The notes under the pieces were generated by a model. That model was not told the DNA's origin. It saw only the letters and a program-made list of their open reading frames with translations, and made no database searches. Made by a program: the position numbers and the translations under genes. Of a stretch of DNA of 6,537 nucleotides, positions 1-6,446 are shown one piece after another. Numbering within the stretch: position 1 is the first letter of the stretch; each line of letters opens with the position of its first letter. This stretch comes from an uncultured Streptococcus sp. (GTDB taxonomy: Bacteria > Bacillota > Bacilli > Lactobacillales > Streptococcaceae), in the NCBI RefSeq assembly GCF_943912555.1, contig NZ_CALTUR010000097.1:1-6537 (forward strand), given 5' to 3'.

Positions 1-178
1 GAACCCTATTGAACAAGTCTGGAAAGAAATTCGAAAACGAGGTTTTAAAAACAAGGCTTTCCAAACATTGGAAGCCGTCATTGATAAGCTTCAAGAAGTT
101 ATTCAAAGACTGGAAAAAAGTGTTTTAAAGTCCACTGTCAGCAGACAATGAACAAGGTTGCTTTTTGAAAATGATTGA
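1..178 (+). mobile_element. End of an IS630-like insertion sequence (right boundary not resolved)
   Basis: This covers the transposase end plus the eight in-frame codons after its TGA. An IS630 element should finish with a terminal inverted repeat and a duplicated TA shortly after the gene. The mate of that repeat lies outside the window, so the boundary cannot be fixed; it probably falls between about 178 and 250. Bases 179-255 are AT-rich, and I see no gene in them. Confidence 0.45.
2..151 (+). CDS. IS630-family transposase, C-terminal end (partial, cut by window edge)
   Basis: The frame is open from the window edge for 49 codons and ends at a TGA at 149-151. It begins NPIEQVWKEIRKRGF, which matches the last catalytic block of IS630/Tc1-mariner DDE transposases, where the acidic residue of the 'NPIE..W' motif completes the metal-binding triad. 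A charged, probably helical tail (EAVIDKLQEVIQRLEK) follows. The start and the other catalytic residues lie outside the window, so activity cannot be judged. The same frame continues after the TGA as TRLLFEND to a second stop at 176-178. Related streptococcal IS630 copies, as I recall them, have a Trp followed by TR.LF at the end, so the TGA may be a mutated TGG. The gene faces the minus-strand cluster and is probably unrelated to it. The family call is firm; the particular element (IS630-Spn1-like) is inferred. Confidence 0.8.
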   Translation, partial: NPIEQVWKEIRKRGFKNKAFQTLEAVIDKLQEVIQRLEKSVLKSTVSRQ

Positions 179-255
179 GTATTACTTGCTATTTTTTCAC
201 TTTCGCTTATCAGCTTTTTTATTTTCCAAACAAATTATAAAAAATCAGATTTATG

Positions 256-286
256 AAAAAAGAAAGCTTAAAATCAAGCTTTCTTT
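256..286 (-). terminator. Intrinsic terminator of the YwaF-like gene, containing its stop codon
   Basis: Bases 259-269 and 276-286 form a perfect 11-bp inverted repeat (AAAGAAAGCTT / AAGCTTTCTTT) with a 6-base loop. On the minus strand the stem runs directly into six T's (261-256), which is the layout of a Rho-independent terminator. The stem is AT-rich, so it may be only moderately strong. The TGA of the membrane-protein gene (274-276) lies in the loop and first stem base. On the plus strand the tract after the stem is weaker, so termination of the IS transcript here is only a possibility. Confidence 0.75.
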
Positions 287-978
287 GCAGTCATTTTTTC
301 TGCTTCTTGTGCTAAAAATAGTTCCAAGATTTTCTTTGTTAACGTAATCGCCGCTGATAAGGCTAGGGAAACGATTAAATAATTAGCTACTAAGCCATGG
401 TCCCCAACCAATGGTGGTTTTGTCAAGAATCCATAATCTCCACCTGTTACTAAATTGACCACAAAAATTAAGGCATTTAGGGCAAAGGTCATGAGAAAAA
501 TTCCCTTCACATCCAACAATCGTGCATCATACTGTCTCAATAGATAAACTAATGAGTTCCCCAAAAGAGCTAGGTGCCCAAATATAAAGGACAAAATCGC
601 AATATGTGGAAAAGGATAGGCATCTGGCACTGGATAAACAAAGGCTGCTAATGTCCCAAATGTTCCCAATAATGCAAAATACTGCCTATATTTGGACTGA
701 CCAGGAAGCAAGAGCACCACAAACATAGCCATACGGCAATGGTAAAAAGGTAGGCTTTCTGACAGCGGCATATGATTGACCCCATACCAACCATAAAGTA
801 GGATCAACTGAACGGCCTGCAAGATTTGGAAAAATCGTTGATAAGCCTTCTTTTCACGATAACGATAGGCTGTATAAAAGGTCAAAGCCAAGAGTGTAAA
901 TATACTGACATACCAAAAAAGGTCAAATTTGGGTGGCTCTGTTGCTTGGGTCGTAAAGAAAATATCCCATAAATTCAT
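274..978 (-). CDS. YwaF/TIGR02206-family integral membrane protein
   Basis: This is a 234-residue polytopic membrane protein with about seven hydrophobic segments (roughly 21-38, 50-66, 78-92, 98-115, 125-148, 155-178, 197-218). It resembles the TIGR02206 family typified by B. subtilis YwaF. Family-like features are LPFYHCRM at 76-83 (His80-Cys81), GHLALLGN at 134-141, and NLVTGGDYGFLTKPP at 175-189. That bacterial family is related to eukaryotic TMEM164, reported as a cysteine-dependent phospholipid acyltransferase; any enzymatic role here is inference. The start is supported by GAGGAA (985-990) six bases before ATG. The gene is 94 bases downstream of murF, has its own extended -10 promoter, and ends in a terminator, so it is probably transcribed alone or by read-through from murF. 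The C-terminus is short and lysine-rich (KKA), presumably cytoplasmic. Function is unknown. Confidence 0.85.
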   Translation of the reverse strand: MNLWDIFFTTQATEPPKFDLFWYVSIFTLLALTFYTAYRYREKKAYQRFFQILQAVQLILLYGWYGVNHMPLSESLPFYHCRMAMFVVLLLPGQSKYRQYFALLGTFGTLAAFVYPVPDAYPFPHIAILSFIFGHLALLGNSLVYLLRQYDARLLDVKGIFLMTFALNALIFVVNLVTGGDYGFLTKPPLVGDHGLVANYLIVSLALSAAITLTKKILELFLAQEAEKMTAKKA

Positions 979-1015
979 CTAGTCTTCCTCATGATTCAAA
1001 ATTTTCCTGCATATT

Positions 1016-1024
1016 ATTATACCA
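1016..1024 (-). promoter_or_regulatory. Extended -10 promoter for the YwaF-like gene
   Basis: On the minus strand this reads TGGTATAAT, a perfect extended -10 (TGn plus consensus TATAAT), 37 bases upstream of the ATG. At 16-18 bp spacing there is no good -35. A TTGACA at 1037-1032 is only 10 bp away, too close to act as a standard -35. Extended -10 promoters are common in streptococci and can work without a -35. Confidence 0.7.
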
Positions 1025-1029
1025 TGCTA

Positions 1030-1071
1030 TTTGTCAAAAATGGATTTAGAAATACGTAAATGTTTGACAAA
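1030..1071. repeat. 9-bp inverted repeat between murF and the YwaF-like gene
   Basis: TTTGTCAAA at 1030-1038 and TTTGACAAA at 1063-1071 are exact reverse complements separated by 24 bases. The right arm ends one base before the murF stop codon. The left arm lies just upstream of the extended -10 of the next gene. No T-tract follows, so it does not look like an intrinsic terminator. It could be a regulator-binding site or chance in AT-rich DNA. Confidence 0.4.
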
Positions 1072-1072
1072 A

Positions 1073-2446
1073 TTACTTGGCTTCATTTTCTAAACTTTCT
1101 ACCAACTTGGCTAGGTTCATAGAGTTAGAGCCTTTGAGCAAGATTTGGTCATTAGCTCCTAGACTTTCCTTGACCTGCTTAACTAGGTCTTCAAATTGGT
1201 CTTGGTCTTCTGTTTTTTTGAAGTAATAAACATGGCCGATTGGGAACATTTGACTGGCCAATTGGGCTAATTCAGCAATGTCTTCTCCATAGAAAATAAT
1301 GGTATCAAGCACATCTGGCGAAAGGCTCAAGATCATCTGATTATGAAGTTGAATAGACTGGTCGCCCAGTTCCTTCATATCCGCCAACACTGCAATTTTC
1401 TTGCCACCTTCATTGGTCGGAATGGCAGAGAAAGTCTCTAAAATCAGTTTCATAGCAGTTGGATTGGCATTGTATACGTCAGACAGAATATCTGCTCCAT
1501 TAGCTGCTTTCTTCCACTCAGTACGGTTACGCGTCAATTCAAGATGTTGGAAGGCCTGATGAATTTGCTCCTCTGAAACTCCTTCTTGTAGGGCAACATA
1601 GGATGCAATCATAGCATTGGTGGCATTGTATTTACCAGTCACTGGCAAATCGAGGACTTGTCCCAAAAAATTAGCCTTAAAGGTCAGACTATCCTTACGC
1701 TCAACCAAGTCTGTGATTTCCAACTCTGCTCCTTGCCCAAAACGGACTACCTTTTTATCAGTTGGCAAGTAGTCCTCTACAATTGGATCTGCTGGTGCCA
1801 AGAGCAAGGAATTCGAAGACATCCCGTCTGCAATTTGCATTTTTCCTTTAGCAATCTCAGAACGGTCTTTGAAAAAAGCCAAATGGGCTTCTCCAACTAA
1901 GGTTACGATAGCTGTTTTTGGATGGGCCAATTCAGACAAGAGATGAATATCTCCCAAGTGATCCTGCCCCATCTCCAAGACCAACTTTTCTGTTCCTTCA
2001 GGCATATGGAGAACTGTGTAGGGAAGACCAATCTCATTATTGTAGTTTCCTTGTGTTTTGTAGGTCTTGTAGGTTGTTGATAGCAAGTGCGCTAACATAT
2101 CCTTGGTCGTCGTCTTGCCATTTGAACCTGTGACAGCAAAGACATCGACTCCCGTTTTTTCTATATAGTAGGCTGCGAGGGTTTGAAAGGCAGCCAAAAC
2201 ATCGTCTACTAAAATATAGGGATAATTTGCGACCTCTTTCTCAGACAGGGTTACAACAGCGCCATTTTCAAAAGCTCTTTCGATAAAGTCATGACCATCA
2301 CGCGCTCCTTTTAGGGGCACAAACAAGTCCCCTGCAGCAATCAAACGACTATCAAACTCAGCTTTTTCTAACCGAGTATCCTCAAAGATGCTGATATCAT
2401 TTTTAGCTCCGACAACTTTGGCCACTTCATGGATTGTTAATTTCAT
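1073..2446 (-). CDS. murF: UDP-N-acetylmuramoyl-tripeptide--D-alanyl-D-alanine ligase (MurF)
   Basis: MurF is the cytoplasmic ATP-dependent ligase that adds D-Ala-D-Ala to the UDP-MurNAc-tripeptide (L-Lys form in streptococci), giving the pentapeptide precursor. The 457-residue product has the usual three-domain length. The N-terminal substrate domain covers about 1-100. The P-loop is TGSNGKTTTK at 106-115. TQGNYNNEIG at 131-140 and LEMG at 157-160 belong to the central ATPase domain, and AKGK at 199-202 covers the lysine region that is carbamylated in Mur ligases. NRTEW at 307-311 and VYNANPTAM at 324-332, the MurF-type signature, mark the start of the C-terminal domain. KGSNSM at 438-443 corresponds to the common C-terminal KGSR motif. 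The start is fixed by a strong AAAGGAG (2452-2458) five bases before ATG. It lies 84 bases after ddl, which makes its dipeptide substrate, with a foldable leader between them. No frameshift or missing core motif is visible. Confidence 0.97.
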   Translation of the reverse strand: MKLTIHEVAKVVGAKNDISIFEDTRLEKAEFDSRLIAAGDLFVPLKGARDGHDFIERAFENGAVVTLSEKEVANYPYILVDDVLAAFQTLAAYYIEKTGVDVFAVTGSNGKTTTKDMLAHLLSTTYKTYKTQGNYNNEIGLPYTVLHMPEGTEKLVLEMGQDHLGDIHLLSELAHPKTAIVTLVGEAHLAFFKDRSEIAKGKMQIADGMSSNSLLLAPADPIVEDYLPTDKKVVRFGQGAELEITDLVERKDSLTFKANFLGQVLDLPVTGKYNATNAMIASYVALQEGVSEEQIHQAFQHLELTRNRTEWKKAANGADILSDVYNANPTAMKLILETFSAIPTNEGGKKIAVLADMKELGDQSIQLHNQMILSLSPDVLDTIIFYGEDIAELAQLASQMFPIGHVYYFKKTEDQDQFEDLVKQVKESLGANDQILLKGSNSMNLAKLVESLENEAK

Positions 2447-2458
2447 TTCTACTCCTTT

Positions 2459-2523
2459 AAAAAGGGTTGAAGTCCGAGAACTAAAATCACCTTGCAGCGA
2501 TGGTTCTGGCTCCTACCCTCTCT
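2459..2523 (-). promoter_or_regulatory. Possible structured leader / attenuator hairpin between ddl and murF
   Basis: Read as minus-strand RNA, this gap folds into one long imperfect hairpin. The outer arms AGAGAGGGT (2523-2515) and ACCCTTTTT (2467-2459) give 9 pairs with two G-U wobbles. The middle arms AGAAC (2507-2503) and GTTCT (2481-2477) give 5 pairs. The inner arms ATCGC (2501-2497) and GTGAT (2490-2486) give 5 pairs with one G-U around a TGCAAG loop. The wobbles favour the minus-strand transcript over the plus strand. The structure ends in five U's one base before the murF Shine-Dalgarno, so it could be a leaky terminator or affect ribosome access. It does not match the BOX or RUP repeats as I remember them. 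Function is inferred. Confidence 0.4.
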
Positions 2524-2530
2524 TTCATTT

Positions 2531-3574
2531 TTATAGCAAATGCGCTTCGCGCTTGTCAAAGCTTTCCTGAGCAAGGTCAACCAAACGCTCGATTAGTTCT
2601 GGATAGCTGATTCCCATATTGTCCCAAAGTAGTGGGTACATAGACCACTGGGTGAAACCTGGCATGGTATTAAGCTCGTTTAGGAAAATCTCTCCCTTGT
2701 CTGTATAGAAGAAATCGCAACGAGAGAGACCGAGGCCACCAATGGCACGGAAGGCTGTTTCTGCATTTTGACGCATGACAGCTACCACATCATCACTGAT
2801 TTTGGCTGGGATGTCCATAGTAATCTTGTTATCAATATACTTGGCATCATAGTCGTAGAAGGCAACATCCTTGACAACTTCTCCTGGCAACGTGCTCTTG
2901 ACATCATAGTTACCCAAGAGACCAACCTCGATTTCACGGGCATTCACCCCTTGCTCAATCAAGACACGACTGTCATATCGGAAGGCAAGTTCCAAAGCTT
3001 GGCGAAGTTCCTCTTGATTTTCAGACTTAGAAATACCGACACTAGAACCCATGTTTGATGGTTTTGTGAAAACTGGATAAGTCAATTTTTCTTCCACTTC
3101 AGCGATTTTAGCAGTCACATCATCACCTTCGACGATGGCCACATAAGGAACTTGGGCAATACCAGCAGATTCCAACACACGCTTGGTGGTGATTTTGTCC
3201 ATGGCAAGGCTAGATGACAAGATGTTGCAACCAACGTAAGGCATTTTCAAAACTTCCAAGAATCCTTGAACAGAGCCATCCTCTCCCATCGGACCGTGAA
3301 GGACTGGAAAGACCACTGCCCCTTCTTCATAGATAGCACTTGGAGCAACTTTCTTATCCCAATCAATAGTTTCATTGGTCATGAGACGGTCCTCTTGACC
3401 AGGAGTCTGGCTAAATTCTTGCGTTTTAATAAAGTCACCTGACTGGCTGATAAAGAAAGTCTTGACTGTGAAACGATCGTAGTTGACCGCACGCATGACA
3501 CTCTCAGCTGAAAGAACAGAGACTTCACGCTCTGCACTACGTCCACCGTATAAAAGAATAATCGTTTGCTTCAT
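2531..3574 (-). CDS. ddl: D-alanine--D-alanine ligase (Ddl)
   Basis: Ddl joins two D-alanines using ATP to make the dipeptide that MurF adds to the wall precursor; it is the target of D-cycloserine. The 347-residue ATP-grasp protein shows [10 protein letters not shown] at 10-19 (first D-Ala site, Glu15), [12 protein letters not shown] at 93-104, the ATP-binding [10 protein letters not shown] at 171-180, the omega-loop FYDYDAKY at 239-246, and the metal-binding [10 protein letters not shown] at 299-308. The tyrosine in the omega-loop is the D-Ala-D-Ala type; vancomycin-resistance D-Ala-D-Lac ligases differ there. The frame stays open 66 codons further upstream (to 3772), but that stretch overlaps recR and contains a terminator and a promoter. 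The start at MKQTII has an AGGA (3583-3586) eight bases away and gives the usual family length. It has its own promoter and is followed by murF. Confidence 0.97.
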   Translation of the reverse strand: MKQTIILLYGGRSAEREVSVLSAESVMRAVNYDRFTVKTFFISQSGDFIKTQEFSQTPGQEDRLMTNETIDWDKKVAPSAIYEEGAVVFPVLHGPMGEDGSVQGFLEVLKMPYVGCNILSSSLAMDKITTKRVLESAGIAQVPYVAIVEGDDVTAKIAEVEEKLTYPVFTKPSNMGSSVGISKSENQEELRQALELAFRYDSRVLIEQGVNAREIEVGLLGNYDVKSTLPGEVVKDVAFYDYDAKYIDNKITMDIPAKISDDVVAVMRQNAETAFRAIGGLGLSRCDFFYTDKGEIFLNELNTMPGFTQWSMYPLLWDNMGISYPELIERLVDLAQESFDKREAHLL

Positions 3575-3582
3575 ATTACTTG

Positions 3583-3586
3583 TCCT
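3583..3586 (-). promoter_or_regulatory. Ribosome binding site that fixes the ddl start
   Basis: AGGA on the minus strand sits eight bases before the ATG at 3574-3572. It supports the 347-residue Ddl over the 413-codon open frame. Confidence 0.65.
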
Positions 3587-3611
3587 AATTCTAATAGAAT
3601 ACTCGTTCTTT

Positions 3612-3620
3612 AGTATATCA
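3612..3620 (-). promoter_or_regulatory. Extended -10 promoter for ddl-murF
   Basis: The minus strand reads TGATATACT: TG, one base, then TATACT (5 of 6 to TATAAT), 37 bases upstream of the ddl ATG. A TTTCAA at 17-bp spacing is a poor -35. Its position after the recR terminator and before ddl supports a separate ddl transcript. Confidence 0.6.
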
Positions 3621-3671
3621 TATTTGCTTCTTTTTTGAAACTTGAACCTGATGCTGGTCTTCAATATATCT

Positions 3672-3706
3672 AAAAAGAGACCGATAAAACAAATATCGAT
3701 CTCCTT
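3672..3706 (-). terminator. Intrinsic terminator after recR
   Basis: On the minus strand GAGATCGAT (3703-3695) pairs with ATCGGTCTC (3685-3677), nine pairs including one G-U, around a 9-base loop. Five T's (3676-3672) follow directly, and three A/G bases upstream (3706-3704) can pair into the T-tract. The stem starts about 46 bases after the recR stop, so it should end the pbp2b-recR transcript before ddl. Confidence 0.8.
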
Positions 3707-3749
3707 GATTTTTGGTATAAATGAGTTGAGTTTGTTCATTTGTCTCTGC

Positions 3750-4346
3750 CTACAACTCTGTCCGATTTTCAATAGCTCGTAAGAGCGTCACTTCATCTGC
3801 ATACTCGATATCTGCCCCCACAGCAAGACCTCGCGCCAGGCGCGTAACCTTGATCCCAGCTGGCTTGAGCAAGCGTGAAAGATACATGGAAGTCGCTTCC
3901 CCATCTGCCGTAGCATTTGTGGCCACAATTACTTCTGAAACTTCACTATCCATCAGACGAGTCATAAGGCTCTTGAGATTGATATCATCTGGACTGATGC
4001 CATTCATGGGGGAAATGAGGCCATGCAGGACATGATAGAGTCCATGGTATTCTTGGATATTCTCCATAGCTGCCACATCACGACTATCCTCGAGAACTAA
4101 AATCGTTGTCTGGTCACGAGTCGGATCAGTACAGATAGAGCAAGGATCGTCATCAGTCAGGCGACCGCAGATGGAACAGTAGGTCAGCTCTCTCTTCGCA
4201 GAAAGGAGATTTTTGGCAAATTCATTGACATCGTCATCAGACATTCCAATAGTATAGAAGGCCAGACGGGTAGCCGTCTTAATCCCGATACCCGGTAACT
4301 TGGAATAACTATCAATTAGCTTGGCAATAGGTGTTGGATAAAGCAT
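3750..4346 (-). CDS. recR: Recombination mediator protein RecR
   Basis: RecR acts with RecO (and RecF in many bacteria) in the cytoplasm to load RecA on SSB-coated single-stranded DNA in gap repair and recombination. In naturally transformable streptococci this also bears on processing of imported DNA. The 198-residue product has the usual family length and order. A helix-hairpin-helix lies at [13 protein letters not shown] (17-29), and a four-cysteine zinc finger at Cys57, Cys60, Cys69 and Cys72. The Toprim domain runs from about 81 to 175, with LVLEDSRD (83-90), [14 protein letters not shown] (108-121) and [11 protein letters not shown] (142-152). The C-terminal block is [17 protein letters not shown] (169-185). 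AAAGGA (4351-4356) precedes the ATG by four bases. It begins 10 bases after the pbp2b stop, so the two are almost certainly cotranscribed and perhaps translationally coupled. A terminator follows. Confidence 0.97.
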   Translation of the reverse strand: MLYPTPIAKLIDSYSKLPGIGIKTATRLAFYTIGMSDDDVNEFAKNLLSAKRELTYCSICGRLTDDDPCSICTDPTRDQTTILVLEDSRDVAAMENIQEYHGLYHVLHGLISPMNGISPDDINLKSLMTRLMDSEVSEVIVATNATADGEATSMYLSRLLKPAGIKVTRLARGLAVGADIEYADEVTLLRAIENRTEL

Positions 4347-4356
4347 ATATTCCTTT

Positions 4357-6399
4357 CTAATTCATTGGATGATATTGGTTATAGAGGTTGATAATGTCGC
4401 GCGCAATGGAAGGTCCGACACCATTTGTAAGATTGGTGTTATGTGGAAAGACAACAGCTACAGCGATTTGAGGATTATCTGATGGGGCATAGGCCACGGC
4501 GTTGGTGTTGTTGGCTTTTTGACCTCCCGCAACATAACTTTCGGCGGTACCTGTTTTCCCACTAATGGATACAGCTGCACCATTGGAAAAGGCACGACCT
4601 GTCGTCAGAGCACTCCCACCATGTGAAACTTGATAAAATCCTTGTTGGAGGATGGAAACATCAGACTCAGAAATATTAATTTTATTCATTTCCTTGGTTT
4701 CAACATATTGGATTAAGTTTCCTAAACCACCTTGTTCGTTGTTTCCATAAATCCCCTCGACAATGTGAGGTGCAATCCGAACACCGTTGTTGGCAATAGT
4801 TCCAACGTACTGGGCCAATTGCATTGGGGTGTAGTTATCAAACTGACCAAATGCATTGGTAATGTAATTAGCAAAATTATACTCTTTTGGTATAAAACCA
4901 GTTGACTCATCTGGAAGGTCAATGCCTGTTGAGGCTCCAAGACCATATTCAGCAAATGTCGAACGAAGTTTCCCCATAGCGGATTCTAAATTGTTAGTTA
5001 AAACAAACATATTGGGTTGATAGGTCTGACCCATAATGCCCAAAGCCGTTTGAACCATATAGGTATTAGAAGAATACTCCAAGGCTTCCACAGCTGTAAT
5101 CGGGAATGAACCGTAGGCCTGAGTGTACCAAGAATTAATCGGAGCTGAACCTTGGAAGACAATCGGTTGGTCTGTCAAGGTCTGATTCCCTGATAAGACT
5201 CCATTCTCCCAACCAGAGCTGATGGTCGCCGCCTTGACAACAGAACCCGGGACAAAGACATTGGTTACTGTTCCCAAGGAGTCAGGTGTTAAATCTCCCG
5301 TTTTCAAGTCATGTTTTAGCCCTGACATAGACAAAACTGCACCTGTTTTTGGGTTCAAAGCAACTGCATAAACACCTTCAGAATATCTGGCTCCTCCATT
5401 TCCCAGTTCGGAATTGAAATAACTCTTAAGCAGATTGTCCACGCTATCTTGGAAGGCCAAATCGATGGTCAGTTTAATATTGTTCCCTTTGGTACCATCT
5501 TCGACATTTTCGACACTTTCCATATTGCCATACTTGTCTAGATGGATTTCTTTCACCGAGCGTTTCCCTTGCAAGGTTTCTTCATATTGTTTTTCTAGAT
5601 AAGAGGTTCCAACACGGTCGTTTAGAGAATAACCCTTTTTGATATAAGCATCTGCTTCTTCAGCTGGTAGACCAGCTTTTTCACTAGATACACTTCCTAC
5701 TATAGACGAAAGTGAGGTATCTAGAACCTTTCGATCCCAGGAAGTTGAAATACTGATACCAGGTAAATTCTTAGAGGCCGAAGCTATCAAGGCAATCTGT
5801 GTATCTGTCAAGGAATCTGTCGCAACGGTTCCTGTCGCAAAATTTTCTACTGCATTGAGTTGGCTAAAGAGGTAAATTTCTTTCTTTTCGTCATCCGAGT
5901 AGGTAAATTGACTTGGATCTATGCTTTCTACTGTGTTATTGTAAAGCTCAGACTCAGATAATTGATTCCCATCAGAATCAAGGCGTTTCTCACGTGGTAA
6001 ACTTTCCACTGCCTTCTTATAAACATCTTGATCTGCTAGGTAATAGTCTGCTAACTGTCGATCAGTCAATGTTGGAGAAGAAACTCCCACATAGGCTAGC
6101 AACTTCTTGGCTGTTTCTTTTAAATCTGCAGCCGTCATCTTGTTGTTCCTTGTAAAAGATACAACTTGCTTGATGGTGTTTTCGACGAGAGGTTTCCCTG
6201 TTGCATCGTAGATTTGTCCACGAGCCGAACTAGTTGTCACCTTTGTTTTACTTGCCGATGCTAGTTTTGTCTCATAAAAATCTTCGTTCAAAACCTGCAT
6301 GTAAAGCAGGCGACCAATGATGGTCATAAAGAGCAAAATAACAATTGAAAACAATAAATTAAGCCGAATCGGAATCGAATGGCTATCAAATTTTCTCAT
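4357..6399 (-). CDS. pbp2b: Penicillin-binding protein 2B, class B transpeptidase
   Basis: PBP2b is the membrane-anchored D,D-transpeptidase of peripheral (elongation) wall synthesis in Mitis-group streptococci and a main beta-lactam target; the gene is also called penA. The 680-residue form starts MRKFDSHS, has a short cytoplasmic tail, one membrane helix at about 13-33, a dimerisation/pedestal region to about 310, and the penicillin-binding domain. Catalytic motifs are SVVK 386-389 (Ser386), SSN 443-445 and KTG 615-617, identical to published pneumococcal numbering. This start is preferred for that reason and for a weak GAGA nine bases away; an in-frame ATG at 6414 would add MRLTC but has no better site. 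Thr446, Asn422, Thr426, Gln427 and Ala619 are the susceptible-type residues as I recall them, whereas residue 476 is Gly. recR follows after 10 bases. Confidence 0.96.
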   Translation of the reverse strand: MRKFDSHSIPIRLNLLFSIVILLFMTIIGRLLYMQVLNEDFYETKLASASKTKVTTSSARGQIYDATGKPLVENTIKQVVSFTRNNKMTAADLKETAKKLLAYVGVSSPTLTDRQLADYYLADQDVYKKAVESLPREKRLDSDGNQLSESELYNNTVESIDPSQFTYSDDEKKEIYLFSQLNAVENFATGTVATDSLTDTQIALIASASKNLPGISISTSWDRKVLDTSLSSIVGSVSSEKAGLPAEEADAYIKKGYSLNDRVGTSYLEKQYEETLQGKRSVKEIHLDKYGNMESVENVEDGTKGNNIKLTIDLAFQDSVDNLLKSYFNSELGNGGARYSEGVYAVALNPKTGAVLSMSGLKHDLKTGDLTPDSLGTVTNVFVPGSVVKAATISSGWENGVLSGNQTLTDQPIVFQGSAPINSWYTQAYGSFPITAVEALEYSSNTYMVQTALGIMGQTYQPNMFVLTNNLESAMGKLRSTFAEYGLGASTGIDLPDESTGFIPKEYNFANYITNAFGQFDNYTPMQLAQYVGTIANNGVRIAPHIVEGIYGNNEQGGLGNLIQYVETKEMNKINISESDVSILQQGFYQVSHGGSALTTGRAFSNGAAVSISGKTGTAESYVAGGQKANNTNAVAYAPSDNPQIAVAVVFPHNTNLTNGVGPSIARDIINLYNQYHPMN

Positions 6400-6437
6400 A
6401 CAAGTCAGTCTCATTTCTATTTAAAGTCTCATTCTTC

Positions 6438-6446
6438 ATTGTACCA
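6438..6446 (-). promoter_or_regulatory. Extended -10 promoter for pbp2b-recR
   Basis: The minus strand reads TGGTACAAT: TG, one base, then TACAAT (5 of 6 to consensus), 38 bases before the 6399 start and 23 before the alternative 6414 start. No clear -35 lies at 16-18 bp. The remaining 90 bases to the window edge (6447-6537) are very AT-rich, and I see no gene in them. Confidence 0.6.

Noticed and set aside
165..347. Plus-strand 60-codon open frame beside the IS end
   Set aside because: Low-complexity Leu/Phe/Lys translation of AT-rich DNA that runs over the terminator and the 3' end of the membrane-protein gene; no recognisable motif.
1032..1037. TTGACA as the -35 of the YwaF-like gene promoter
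   Set aside because: Perfect hexamer on the minus strand, but only 10 bases from the -10; standard sigma-70 spacing is 16-18.
1658..2133. Plus-strand open frames opposite murF
   Set aside because: They are antisense to a well-conserved enzyme, with no ribosome sites or recognisable domains; shadows of the real gene.
2447..2530. T-box riboswitch upstream of murF
   Set aside because: There is no AGGGTGGNACCGCG-type T-box core, and the gap is too short for a specifier stem.
3575..3772. 66-codon N-terminal extension of ddl
   Set aside because: It overlaps the end of recR in another frame and crosses a terminator and a promoter. It has no Ddl-like sequence, and the ATG at 3574 has a ribosome site and gives the normal 347-residue length.
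4722..4955. 77-codon minus-strand frame inside pbp2b
   Set aside because: Lies in another frame of the transpeptidase domain, whose own frame is intact and conserved.
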